From Anseranas semipalmata (taxonomy: Eukaryota > Chordata > Aves > Anseriformes > Anseranatidae), in NCBI GenBank assembly GCA_013399115.1, contig VXAA01005245.1, forward strand, positions 357,241 to 421,240: a stretch of DNA of 64,000 nucleotides. Reading direction: 5' to 3'. A program made the position numbers and the translations under genes. This document shows positions 48,227-61,343 of this stretch, piece after piece (within the stretch, counting starts at the first letter, position 1; each line of letters begins with the position of its first letter). The notes under the pieces were generated by a model. That model made no database searches, was not told the origin of the DNA, and worked only from the letters and a program-made list of their open reading frames with translations.

Positions 48227-49895
48227 GTCACTTCAAACTGTTATAGTTTTGTTTGAGAACTTCCCCCTTCAGCTTTGCAAATGATGTGGCCAACAACATC
48301 TCCAGAACCCACCCACCTGCATTTCAGTGCTTTTCTTCCACCATAAAGACACTCTATACTTACCCTTCTTGTCAACCTTCATACTTCATGCACTATTTCT
48401 CCCACAACGAAAGTTTAGTCAGAACATTAAAGTTAATGCTGGCCTCAAGAACATAAATTCTGTTGATATATGCCCAGGATATTCATGCTTTCTGAATAAG
48501 AACACACCATATAAAGGAGCTGTTTCTGTCTCTTCTGCTTTCCTTTCAAGCTCTGTTCTGTGCTATGTTTATCTCTATGTGTCCTCAGAACCTCTGCATT
48601 AAATTTTCAGGCATTATGCATGTCAGATTGAAAAATTCTGCACGTGAGTTATTGCCACAGTTTTCACTGAATATTAGTCTTTTTTTTTTTACAAGTCATA
48701 GGGGAAAAAAAAAAAAAACATAAGGCCTTATATATTTAAGCTTGGTATTATGTTAGACCATGGCTTTTTTTTTTTTTTTTTACCCATTAGAGAATCTTTT
48801 GCATTGAGGCAAACAATTTTGCTTTTAAATAGTTGTATAGTTCGTATGAGTGGAACGCAGCAAGTATTTGCAGTTTTTTTACATTTAACCAGCTCTCACA
48901 GATGAATAATTGCAGCTTACTAGAATAAAATTACTCTTTTTGAAAAATATTTATCTTGACAATCTCATTAGTTTATTTAGAGATATCTCAAGAGTTTTGG
49001 ATATGTAAGAAGTAGATGACTCAAAGTCGTACCAACACCAAGAGGAATCTATGTGACTCAGTGCACTTTGCTGAGGAGAATAAACTGCCTGTTATTGCAG
49101 AGAAGCTAGAGACTACAAGATTGTGCTACATGACAGAAGCAAAGATATGAGCTATGGACTTAGGTGGGAAAGGATTCTGAGGACAGAAAGAAAAAATCCA
49201 CTAATCTTTCTTCAAACCACAACGAATGACACTTGAGAATTCCCCGGTGCAGCAGGTGAAGCATGACTGAACACCTCAGCAAAATCATGGCTCAGATGGT
49301 TTTCAGTTGCATTCTCTTTATCCTTCAGGGAAGAGAGCAAAGGGAACAAGATAATGAAATCAACAGTTGCATCAAGGACAGGAATTATTTAAATTACATG
49401 TATAGCTATTGAGACACAGAACTAATGGACGTACTCTCTGAGAGCAGTTGGCATTGTACCTCTTCAGGACTGAGGATGGTGCAGCTGAGAAGAGGAATTG
49501 TAAGGCAAAAGGATAAAGGAGAAGACCGGGAAAGAGACTGAAATTATTCCAACAGATTTTTAATACATAGAGAGAGGTAAAAATATAGCAGCAGCTAATC
49601 AAGTACCAATAGATAAGAAGGAAGGATACAAAGAACAGAAGAAGTACTGGCATTGATCAGAACAGTAGTCAGGAAGATGGTTCTGACTATGCCTAATGCA
49701 CAGGAGACAGTCCAATCTATAAGAAGCATCATAAATATCTGTACCATAAAATGTCAAGAACTTGAAATGAGAAATTTGAATTTACAGTGTAGGATGTGAA
49801 ACTGAATACTGCAAAGTGGAAAGATGGAAATAAGGGAGATTGGCAGCTGTAAATGGTTCACACTGCTAAAATGCACATGATGCTGAAAAGATGAA

Positions 49896-49970
49896 AGAAA
49901 GAGGGAAAGAGGGAAAGAGGGAAAGAGGGAAAGAGGGAAAGAGGGAAAGAGGGAAAGAGGGAAAGAGGGA
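49896..49970. repeat. (GAGGGAAA)n purine microsatellite
   Basis: About nine perfect 8-base units of gagggaaa, all purine on the plus strand, ending exactly where CR1 homology begins. All-purine runs can form triplex DNA and are unstable. Confidence 0.95.
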
Positions 49971-50316
49971 GGCTCAGGGGAGACCTCTTAGCTCTCTACA
50001 GCTACCTCAAAGGAGGTTGTAGCAGTGTGGCGGTCGGTCTCTTCTCCCAGGCAACAAGCAATAGGACTTGAGGAAATGGCCTCAAGTTGCACCAGGGAAG
50101 GTTTAGGTTGGATATTTGGAAAAAAAATTTCACTGAAAGGTTTGTGAAGCATTGAAACAGGCTGCCCAGGGAAGTAGTTGAGTCACCATCCCTGAAGGTA
50201 TTCAAAAGACATGTAGGGGTGCTTAGGGACATGGTTTAGTGGTAGACTTGGCAGGGTTAGGTTAACGGTTGGACTCAATGATCTTAGAGGTCTTTTCCAA
50301 CCTAAATGATTCTATG
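49968..50316 (+). mobile_element. CR1 LINE 3' end, 5'-truncated, about 349 bp
   Basis: The sequence matches the standard avian CR1 end: 'ggggagacctcttagctctc', 'tacagctacctcaaaggagg', 'ttgtagcagtgtggcggtcg', 'cttctcccaggcaacaagca', then 'ggctgcccagggaagtagtt' and 'gtcaccatccctgaaggtat'. It ends with 'gttggactcaatgatcttag', 'aggtcttttccaacctaaat' and the tail gattctatg. It covers the last ORF2 codons and the 3' UTR. The plus frame is broken. It is flanked on both sides by purine microsatellite, suggesting insertion into, or seeding of, such a tract. Confidence 0.95.
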
Positions 50317-50380
50317 AAAGAGAGAAAGAAAGAAAGAGAGAAGAAGGAAGGAAGGAAGGGAGGAAGGGAGGGAGGGAGGG
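50317..50380. repeat. Purine microsatellite (GAAA)n/(GGAA)n/(GGGA)n
   Basis: All-purine 64-base run shading from agaaagaaag to ggaaggaagg to gggagggagg, starting right after the CR1 tail. Confidence 0.9.
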
Positions 50381-52882
50381 TAGCAGAACAATATTCTTTA
50401 ACCTATATAGTAAACTCAAAGAAATAGGGTAGAATATCTGCTTGGTTAAAATTCTGTTTGAAAAAGGATAATATTACTATTTTGAAATTTTATCCTATGG
50501 AAATAAAAACAGGTTATCACGGAAACCTCACCTAACCGGACAAGCAACTATATCAAACTTACACTGGGATAGAAAAACTGAAGAGGTGGAAAAAGATCAA
50601 TTAGAGCCATAAAATTAAATAATGTACACTGTATAATGCACATCTACAAAGCCTAATAATACAATTCAGGGCTGTAATTTTATAAAACTGATTTTAAAAA
50701 GTTATTACTCTAAACTGGTTTTGTCAAAAAATACAATTGAGAAAGTAACCACATGCCTCTAAGACAACTGAAAAACAGTATTATTTTTGACCTAACACTA
50801 CAGAACACAAATAAAATAGAAGTGTGGATCTGAAAAACTAACAATCTAGAATAGTAGTGAAAAGGTTGGATCAGATCATCCTGTGGCAAGATTTTTTGTA
50901 TTGCTTAACAATTAAAAGGGAGAATTGTATAAAAGGAGGTGAAAAGACAATAAAAATGGCAGTTGAATGTCCTCAGAAATGGTTACTCACACAGGAATCC
51001 AGATTGCATAAGCACTGATGCTGGAATACTGCATGTACTTAGGCAACAAGTCAAAGATGATGATAATTGAGGACTAGCAGTTCAGCAGATTGCTCCTGAC
51101 CATTCTATGCCCATAGATACAGCCAAGGTACTGATTAGGCTTCATGAAAGACTGTCACCCTTCTTGAAACATTTTAACATAATTATGCTCCTTCAGCTAC
51201 CATTTCTACTGTATTCGACCTGGACAAAGACAATTTAAATGCATTTCCTATAAATGGGCAATTTTCATAGGTATTGGATGTGCTCTTGGACATTTAAAGT
51301 TCAACGTCTTTGTGATCAGATAGTTTTTGCATGGATTTACAATTTTGTGCTTGTTGGGGAGCTTTGGTGAATATTTTAAAATTCAGGCTCTTATTCTCTG
51401 TAACTGTTCATTAGTATACAGCCAAAGAGAGAAAGTGAATGCATGTGTCAGATGCATTTCTTAACATTGCTCTTAGCTTTAACGTTCTTTTCCTAAGATC
51501 TTTCTTTTCACTTTTTATATTTTCTTAATTTTTCTATTCAGAGAAGGGAGAAATGTGTCTTTATGTTTTTGTGTATATGTATGCATACACAAATAGATCT
51601 TCAAAAATTTCAGGGTAAGATTAAAATGGAACAATTCAAAGCATCTTGAGTAACAGAGGCACTGACCAATTATAAATAACTTTAACAAACTCTAAACTGC
51701 CAAAAGCAACCATATACCTAGCAAATGTTTGAGAAAGAAATAGTATGTATTACTTTCTTTGATGTTACAAACTACCCACAGCTACCCTTCTCCAAGGACA
51801 AGAATATGAAACAGAACAAATCAAGGCTTCCATTGCAGTTCATTCTTTCTATACTTCTGATCTACTATGGGCTGTTTCTTATGACTGATGTAATCAATTG
51901 CTGGTCAGGCACAGAATCAATTCTGTCTGTCTTCAGCAAAGTAATCATACTCAAAGCTTTGTGGAATGAATGATCAAATGAAAGACCTGTATCTCAAAAC
52001 TCTTAGGCTATTTACATGAATAAGAGAAGGGAGTTTAATAGGGAATGGTGGTATCAGTCCCAAACTGAACACCTATGTGTAGAAAGTTAACTGATATGTG
52101 GTTTGCTTTGTTTTGTTTTTGTTTGTTTTTGAGTATCCCCCCAAAAAAGTGAAGAAAAAACAGAAAAGTGTAGTTATTTTCCATCTTTACTCAATATTAT
52201 ATAACCAATAAGGTTGACCAAAGTATCATCTCCAACTTTTACAAAGCTACTATGATAGTAGCTTATTTAGTATAACATATTTTAGTATAACAAAATATAG
52301 ATACAGAGTATCTTAATTCATCTCTTGCAGTTTTTGAAACCTAACTAAAATGTCAAAGTTACTGGTAGTGTCTTTGTAAGTAATCTTTACAATGAATAGA
52401 AAGCGACAGGTATTTCCAGAAGACAATTCACATTTTGGTGTCTTTCCACCTGGAGGTCAGGATTTCCTGTAGTTATGCACATCTGTGTTAACCTGAGCAT
52501 TACAGTTAAGATCTTATAAGCTCTGGAATGAAGCCAGGTTTTAAGGCCACAGTAGGAAGACCCCTTCCCTCACAACTAGTTACTTGGCTTTGAATCAGAT
52601 TTGCATTCATGCATTTGCATTGACATGTTGCTACAAAGTAAATCTCTTAATGTTACATTAGTTTAGCATATTTTTACCATACCTCTTCACATCCATATAT
52701 ATCATATGCACAGTAATTAGTTCTACAAGGATTATCAGTCATCAAGATGAGTAGACACATTTGTTCACTCTGAACTGGATATTTTCACAATTTTTTACTG
52801 TTTTGGAGGGAAAGAAAGATCTTTAGTAACCACCAGTCATTAGTCCCAGTGACTATGCTTTAGGTTTCACTTTACCAAATAG

Positions 52883-52899
52883 ATAAATAAATAAATAAA
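52883..52899. repeat. (AAAT)n microsatellite
   Basis: About four aaat units. Confidence 0.8.
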
Positions 52900-55848
52900 C
52901 TTATGTTAATGCCAAATAATAGACAGGTTTCTCATTTGACTGTTTGTTTCTCATTGCCTTGTTGAGCAACAAGCTACTGTGCTGGTTAAAGCTTAGCTTT
53001 GGACACGTTTATTCTTTTGGTTTCATGTACAGTAAGCAAAGCAAAATTGGCCTAGCAACCAGACTTATTTTTTCATCTCTTTGGTCCAGTTTTAATCTCT
53101 AGGTATAACATCTACATTACTGTTTTTAATATTCTTTCTCTTTCCTATTCTTCGTATAATCTACTGATTAATCTTCTGAACAAACAGAACTCTGATAGGT
53201 AGTAATTTTTTTGCTCTGACAGTCTTCTGTCTTTATTCTGTTCAAACTTTGAGCCTGCAGAATATAATGCTGCCCTTACAGAATTGAAATGTTTTATTTT
53301 TTCAGACTTAATAGAAAGTCATTCTTCCTCATTCATTCTTTTCCTTTAAAATCCACTCACATAGAAATTACCACATCGGATCAGATATGTGGGATATTCA
53401 GCTAAGGATCCCAACTCCAAACAATGACAATTAGCAGACGCAAGAGATGGAAAAAAAGCCTACAGATGAGAGAACCTACACTTGCTGGAAGATTTTTTTA
53501 TAGTCTTTTTTTTTTTTTTTAGTGGAGTCTTAAGCACTTAACCATGAAGCATTTACTAAATCTATCTATCTAAAACAGGATATTCTGTCTGCTGTGGTAA
53601 ATGTAGAAAGGAGTGACCTAAGACCACCAGTTCCACTGATGGATCAGTAAGATGTGATACTAAATACTTGGGTGCTTCTGAAAATACCCACCCACTTTAT
53701 AGGCCACAGCTAGAAGGTGGACAGAATAATAAACAGTAATTATAATATAATTAATTGAATTCCCAACTTAGCAAAAGTGTGGTAATGATAAAAGTTTTAG
53801 TTTAGATATGATTCTAAGAAACTGTACTAAGTTTCAGCAAGTCTATACATAAACAGAAAATGTTATTCTTGCAGAGGAAGAATCTAGCAAGTTCTGTGCT
53901 TTTGAATCAACAATAGCTAGCATAATAAATGCAGTACAAAAAGGTTGGGGACCTTTTCAAAAACACACATTATTCTGACGTTTCTTCCTCCATGACAAAT
54001 TATAGGCCATGTTAATCTCCACCCAGAAACTTTTAGTTCTGTTACATCAAAAGAATTAAGTTGGAAAAACAACATAGTGGCTGCATAAATCTAAACTGGG
54101 CACTCAGTTTAGGAAAAAAAAAAAAAATTAGAGAAATCATATTGCACAAGAATATTTTAATATGTCTATATATTTTCAAAACTGAGAGTTACAATCTTTT
54201 CTCATCCATTTATACGGACTAAAGTCCAGCCATATTTTGCAAACATTTTGTAAAAATATCAGGGTGGCTGATGTCAACACTCTTTTTTTCCAATTGATAT
54301 TTTGATTTGCACACTGTATAGTTTTATTTTACTTCTACAAATTGTATTCATAGCATTCAACTGCTCTATACTCTCGACTTACATTCACTCAATGTAATTA
54401 AGTTTTTATTGTGGGCTTATAAAATATTCAGTGGTCTATATTTCTATATTTCCAATTTCTATATTTTTCTATATTTTGTGTCTCCCCAATCCCAAATCCA
54501 TTTTGTTCATCAAGCAGAACTAACTAACTAAATAAATAAAGCAGAAACAATTATCTCTAAAGCAGATTAGTATACAGACAGAAGAAAGCTCACACTTGAT
54601 TTGGACTTCTTTCTAATCCTACAACACCAATTTAGAATTTATAATAAAGTCCTTTCTCTACATGAATCAGACTCTACAGTAAACAATCTGTCAGTGACTT
54701 AACTCATGCTAACAGAAAAGGCAAACTTAAGCTCTGTTCTTAACATCCTTCTTTCTTTTTATGCTATCTTTCAGATCTAGTAAACAGCATAACTTCATAT
54801 GATAGTGTCATACAGAATTCATCTTGGAATATGAATGTGTTAAATAGCATGATATGGAGTTCCAGCTGTTTTGTTGCTTTTTCCAGTTAAATTTAACCCT
54901 GGATGATAGCTATCTTTACTTTCTTTAGGTATCTTAACTCTCTAAAGTATAATAATTCTTAATGCCTAATCTCTAATTTTAATGCTGTGAAAGCTATGGT
55001 TCTGCTTTCTTAAAACAGAAAGAGGTATCTCACAGATAGCACCCACACATAGGTTTGATGAATTTCCACTGATGACTGTGCAAACCTGAATAAACAGGAC
55101 TAAGTGAAGCTTATTTATTCAGAAACTGAGTCTTACTGAAGGTATTAAATCCCAAAATGCCTATTCTTTTTTTTCTGAATAGAAGTTCCTTAAGCACATA
55201 TATATTTCTGAAAAATTTCCCACTATACCCTGTGTTGATCCCAGATGGTGCCCAGTTTAACCTATTTGAAAAGATGATTTCTCATTAAAAACAAAAAGAT
55301 GCAAGATAAAGGCAGTAGCAATGGAATAATATATTTAATATCTGATTTGTGTGTGATTTCTGCTCTATGAAACTTTATTGGTTTTAAGTAAAAGATTAAT
55401 TCTTTGGCAGAAAAAAACAGCCTTTGATTTTTTTTTTTATCCTATTATTTCTACATAATACTCAAAGTTAATGAATGGCTTTGACTAATAGTCAATGCCA
55501 TGAAATTCAACAGTAAAACTGGAAAGGAAAATGACTTTTCATGTTCAGATATGTGATCAGTTTACAACAAATAAGCTTTTTGAGATGCGAGTAATCTGAA
55601 AAATTGAAAGATCAAAAATGCTGGGTATAAACTAATCATTTTACCCCTCAGAGTTGCACACAAACATTTCTTTTGAAATGTCTTGAGACAGCTCAAATTA
55701 AAAAAATGCATCTAAATGAAGTGAAGTCATATCTCATCTATTACCCAGTAATAAGAAGTAGTAGGTATTATAAAAACAGTTTGATGAAGGGTTGATTTTA
55801 GATTTTTCAGGTAAATTGTGTTCTATAATATCTGGTGTCATTCATTAG

Positions 55849-55911
55849 TTTTGTTTTGTTTCGTTTTTAATAGGAAATAAAGAAAAAAAGAAAAAAAAAG
55901 AAAAAAAGAAG
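55849..55911. repeat. T-rich (TTTTG)n followed by (AAAAAAAG)n tract
   Basis: ttttgttttgtt (55,849-55,860) is followed, after about 15 bases, by about four a(7-9)g units (55,876-55,911). The two are roughly complementary in composition and could form a loose hairpin. Confidence 0.8.
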
Positions 55912-58900
55912 TATGAATCCAGTTTTAGTATTAGTATGCTTAACACTCATCGACTCAGGCTGTTTACACTCTCCCTCAAAGGAATTCTTAAGGCCAAATT
56001 CCCTGATCTTCCCCGCTGGCTTGGAGTCTTAGAATGTAATTGGACATCATGGGAGTGCTCATCTGGGGAGAATGTCAAGTCTAGTCAACATCCTCCACTG
56101 TAGTTCAGGCAGTCTTGACCTGCATGTACGTTAACACACCTCCCAGAGAACATCCACCATTATGCCCTGAAGCTGAGCTGCAGCATCCTGTACCTGTGCT
56201 TCTCACTACAGAACTTTACACATGGCTGCAGCTAGCATCTTGCCTCACTGCTACAGTGGCAAAGGGCAGAACTGTTCACAAGGACCAAAAGAACTTGTTT
56301 GTTTTTTCACAAGTACTTCTGCTCTTGGAGTTCCTGCTCCAATATTGCTGGCTGAGAAACAAGATGATGGCTGTGACTCAGATCTCTATTTCAAGCAGAG
56401 AGTTAAAGCTTTAGGTGTACCTGCAAATCATGACTTGCCTGCATACAAAATCTTGCAGAAGTGCACATTCTCCTTGACGGCTGCTGAACTGAGCTTTAAC
56501 AACTTCCTGTTTTGTTCTTTCCCTCCTAGTCTTTGTTCCTTCTGCTTACTTTGGAACAAGTAAAAATGCTGCTCATAGCCAATATAAAGGACAGCACTGT
56601 CACAAAAATAAAAGCAATCAAAAAAGGGGATTACCGCTTTAGCCTTTGTTTGCACACAAAATATACTCCTTTATGCATGCATCCCACAATTCTGCATTGG
56701 TCCCAGTCTGCCAAGAACTTTTTTATTTCTTTCAATTCAGCTGTGAAAATAACTGTGAAGAAAAAAACTAGAACACTATCTCACATAACTCATACATAGA
56801 TGCTTCACTCCTGGACCAGGTTCTGAGATGTCATCCATGATGACATGTTAGAAGCACAATTCAGAGCAGGGTCATTCATACAACAATGGCATGACAACTG
56901 CTTTGCAATTTAATTCATTGCCAGTGCTTCTTTACATCAATACTATTAGCACTCTGTCTATTATAGGTTGACCTGGTTTCCCAGTGTGACCTTCCAAATG
57001 TGCCTCTGTCTTCATGTAAAATCCACTTTCCAATAAAGATCCCCCCTAAAATTGGGGGACTGGAAGGATTGTTAATGTCGATGCCTACTGAGCATTCCAG
57101 TACAAAGCCCTGGAGAAATTAAGGAACAGTCTATCAGACCAATGAAGGAATTCCCTGACATCACTTCAAAGAGTCAGCAATTATGGGAAGTCAGTGTAGA
57201 CCTGAAAAAATATGGAGTAAAGCCAAAAATATTTATGCCGAGAATACACGGGCATCAGCATCAGCAAATGTGTTTCTTTATTACCATTAGGCTAAGAAAA
57301 TAATCCAGTGCATCTTGATACAGAAAAACTGAATAGGGGGATCATTGAAATCAGTGCCATACTCAACATACATTGCTATTCTGTACAATAAGAAAAGTTA
57401 GTAGGACTAAGAATTACTTCACTTACTGTGAAGAGACACCGTGCCCTTTCACCATCATGAAAATATTTTTGAAGGAGTATTTTAAAGGCTAGAGAAGTCA
57501 ACAGTGGCATTCAGTCAGGAATTTGAGGGCATAGCTAGTTTTGTTTGCCCTTCTTAAAGCACATTTGGTGTGGACATGACCCTATCACGATCCACAAGTT
57601 GAAGAAATTCCACAGCCAGAAATACAAGGCTGATAGCTAGTCCTTTTGCTCACAACTTTATACGTTTGGGGAAGAATCAGGGCATTGTCAATAACAAAGT
57701 CTAAAGTCTAATAACAAAGTCTAATTAATGGTGTTTTTGGGGGGTCTATTTTGCAAGTCTGAGTAGTTCAGATAACTAAACTCTGAACCCTTTCCTGTTT
57801 TCCATTAGTACTTGATGCAGTATGTAGTAGTCACTTATGCAGAGGTTTATCATGTCAAAGTGGGCATCTACATTTGCATATAATTGTTATTATTAACATT
57901 TGCTATCATTATCTCCTTTGTATTAATGACTGCATCACACTAGTAAAGCAAAGCAAATTCAAAACCAAATATTTCCATTCTTTGCACACCCCAAACCAGC
58001 TAAAAACCCTAATGCAATATTTATGTGAAAAGTAAAACACGTACCTTTATTTACAACACAATTAAACAAGAATAAAATTAAAATCTTATCACTTATAATA
58101 AATTATTCTTAATTGACTTTTTCTACTGAGCAATGTTAGAGGAAAACATTAAATGATAGTCAAATCTTTCTCTTATCTTTTATCTGCCAACTTTTCTAGT
58201 TGTTTGTCAGAACACTAATCATTCCGAGCCACAGGTATCGCAGTGCCTTTTCAGAGCTCATTTCCTACATGATTTTCTCTGCCTTATCTGTTTCCTTTGT
58301 ATGAACACCAGCTGATTGCTTGGATTTCCATTGATTTGGAAAACAGAAAGGGCAGAATTATTGGTTGTGATCTTTGTATGAAATGTCTCTTTTTATACAA
58401 GTAGCTGCCTCTGTACTTTTACCCATGGAGAGTAGCATTGTGAGAAAAGATTAAACTAAAACATAGAGGGATTCATAGTTTGAAAAGTGGAAATAAAGAA
58501 TGAGTCATACGCTTTCAAGAGGTTAGTCTATAGTGGTCTGAGTTGGTTAGGAAAGTCCACAGAGCTCTGATCCCTGACAGAAAGGCTCTAGAGAAGAATA
58601 TTAGAATACAGCTGAGCTACCCACTTAGTGGAGAAAGAAAGGGCTGCACTCATAGATAAAATCTGATCTAGCATCCAGGATATTTTTAGATCTGCCTCAG
58701 CCAAAACAAAAGGTCTACAAGTTCTGGATTATCTACAGATATGAAGAAACGTTCTTAATTCATTAAATGTATTCTAGTGAGCATCAGCCCTAAAACAGAC
58801 CTCATGGCTGAAAAAGTTTTTAATATTTGTCAGAAGATGTAAACAGACTAATTCATAGACCATGCTCTGACTAGCTCTAAATGCCCCTGCAAGCTCACCT

Positions 58901-60720
58901 TTAATTAGTATACAAAATAACTCATCTGCTCAAATCCAGAAGTCAATAGTTTTATTCTGCAACTTAAATTTCTGGGTTTGGATGGAGAGAGAGAAATAAA
59001 TTATTTAAACCAAACAAAGCAGAAATGAAGTTATAATGCTTATCACAGATTCTGTTTCTTATACCATGGTAATTTCATTCCTGACACCAGTTATTATCTA
59101 CTAGGGAGTATGAAAGGATACCATCAACAAGCAGTTAACAATTTAATGGTTCGAGTGCATCATAAACATACAGCTTCATAATTTTTTATTTAGGCATACT
59201 GAACTCAAATCCATTGCCTAATTTTTTTTCCTCTTCATTACATTATGAAATTAATTGAATTCTGCCTTAAGAAAAAAAATGAAAAAAGTATAAATATAAT
59301 TCCTAAGCAAAGGAACAGATTCATCTTTGATAGAAACCAAAATCTTTCAAAACCACAAAGCGTACAGTGCAAAGAACCATAAAAAATGACTGTGACCTTC
59401 TGTGAAGCAGGCCAGAGCAATCTTTTCTAGGCTGGTTTGTAGTCACTGAGTGTATTTATGTAGCTGTTGTAGGAGATAAGAAGGGAGTAGAGATTTGGGT
59501 TTTGTAGTTGGTGGTGGTTTTTTGGTTTTTGTTTTTGGGGGGTAGGGGATGTTGGTTTTTTTTTATTATTATTATTTTTATCTTTTTATCAGCCCTACCT
59601 GAAGCCTACTGTTCTACCAGAGAGCAAATATATGCATAAAAAAAAACACATAAGGGAAGCAGAACAGCAAGGGGCTAATCAATCCAGTGGTAACATAACA
59701 AAAGGTACTATGACTGAAACTCTCTGTTGAAGCCAATGGCAACATATCATTCCCATCAATGTAGCCAGAAAATGTAACAGGTTAGAATTACATATCACTT
59801 ACAAGCATCAGCTTGAAATGCCTTTTCATTTGGTGACTTTCTGTTAACTACATATGTTACTGGTTAGAGCCATAGATTGAAGCATTGAAGCAGAATATTA
59901 AGTAAACTAAACTAGTTCAAGAAGGAGGGTTTAGAAGAAATACTGCAGAGTTCAGAGTTCCATATCCTTGGGCTTCAAAACGTATGGAAACTAAGCCCAT
60001 TCTTTGTATAGGTACTAACTACTTGGAAAAAAAATATCAGATTATCTGCCTCATTTTTATAGAGGTACAGAAAGACACAATACTGTCTTTAGATTTACTT
60101 AACACATTTTTGTGAATTTTAGTAGGGAGAAAACCCACAGAACTGATAACCATGATATCCTCAGAGTTTGTTTACATTTTAAATGAGTTAGTTCTTATCC
60201 TGGAAACAGTACAGGTAGATTAACAGTGTCCTACTTTTATTTAGTTTTTCTCTTAAAGAAGCAATTCCATGCCCTAAGTCCTTTGCAGTTTCTGAAATTC
60301 TTTTGAATTTTCTTTGACAAGGGAATTCTCCATGCTCTTTAACTTCACTTATTACAGAGGCAAGTGGCAAGGGAATTAAAAGGTTTGAGTGATATATGAA
60401 CATGCAACAAGAAAAAAATCTAAAAGTAAATTCACAGAGGAATAAGAGGAACACTGAGAATGGACTTGTGATTAGTCATGTCATGTTACTTAATTATACG
60501 TGTAAGTAGAGCATCTGGACAGAAGGAGGAAGTGAGAGATGCAGAAAATAAGTTTGATTGTGCAGAAACCAGGGAAACGAGAAATATCTGAAGTATAGCA
60601 ATGCCAGACAATGTGAAAGAAGGAGCTTTATGCAACTGTTTAGAACTTAGTCAAAACCAATTGTGATCAATTAATAGCATCTCACAGAGAGTGCATATAG
60701 AGATGTTTCTCTCCTTAAAT

Positions 60721-60746
60721 TGTAGGTAGTCATTGTAGGTAGTCAT
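60721..60746. repeat. 13-bp perfect tandem duplication
   Basis: tgtaggtagtcat occurs twice back to back. Confidence 0.9.
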
Positions 60747-61330
60747 CCAAGGTTGTCATAATAACTAAGCTGCTTTAGTTTCAGCAAAAGTGTTTTATGG
60801 AAACCAGGTGATCGAAGGGGCCTGCTAAACAAAAACAGAGAAATAAGATATTACAGGGTCTATCTGCTTTAACTCTGAAGCTACATAAAAAGATGAGAGA
60901 AATTACTAGAAACCTTGATAAAAGGACACATTATAGACTCAACTTTCTCTTTAAGCCCTTCTTCAGCTGACGTGCTTGTATTTCTGGAACTGTGAAAGAT
61001 GGGCAAAAACTCTTGTATCTTTGTGATGTGAAGAGGGCACTAAAAAGATCGAGGAATAAAAAAAGAAATGAAGCAAGGCACAATCTAGAAGGTTTCTGAA
61101 GTGCATTGATGATGACTTTATGACACAGGTGATCAAAGAACTGAGGAGGGGAGATCGTCTTTTGAACCTAACATTTGCGGGCAAGGTAAAACTAGTCAGG
61201 GGTGTGGTGGCTGGAAGTGACCCTGAGACAATGGAGTTCAGTAACATAATGGAATGAGCAGCTGTACTAAACCAGGAAAATTAAAGTGATCTGATAAAAA
61301 TTCTGATAAATTTTGGTAAAAAAGAAAAAA

Positions 61331-61343
61331 ATATATATATATA
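61331..61343. repeat. (TA)n microsatellite
   Basis: About six ta units after an A7 run. Confidence 0.8.

Larger units (their letters stand above)
47328..49895. other. Unique AT-rich non-coding stretch
   Basis: No gene is recognised. Contains (TTTTG)n, (AAAT)n and T17 tracts (48,765-48,781). Open frames are under 95 codons. No RNA gene or regulatory site is recognised. Confidence 0.6.
50381..57000. other. Unique AT-rich non-coding stretch
   Basis: No gene is recognised. Contains (AAAT)n at 52,883-52,899 and a T-rich then A-rich pair near 55.85-55.91 kb. Around 56.1-56.3 kb GC rises locally, with overlapping plus-strand frames of 99 and 113 codons (56,115-56,414 and 56,222-56,563). Neither frame has a recognisable domain. 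Confidence 0.55.

Noticed and set aside
49896..49970. Regular 8-base array resembling a repeat-spacer array
   Set aside because: Units are directly adjacent with no spacers and the genome is a vertebrate's; it is a purine microsatellite, not CRISPR.
56115..56563. Overlapping plus-strand open frames in a locally GC-richer patch
   Set aside because: Two different frames of the same DNA, no recognised domain and no exon boundaries with good splice signals.
57000..57700. Possible degraded retroviral pol-like segment
   Set aside because: A few translated phrases looked vaguely like reverse-transcriptase flanks, but no catalytic motif or ordered block match was found and stops are frequent.
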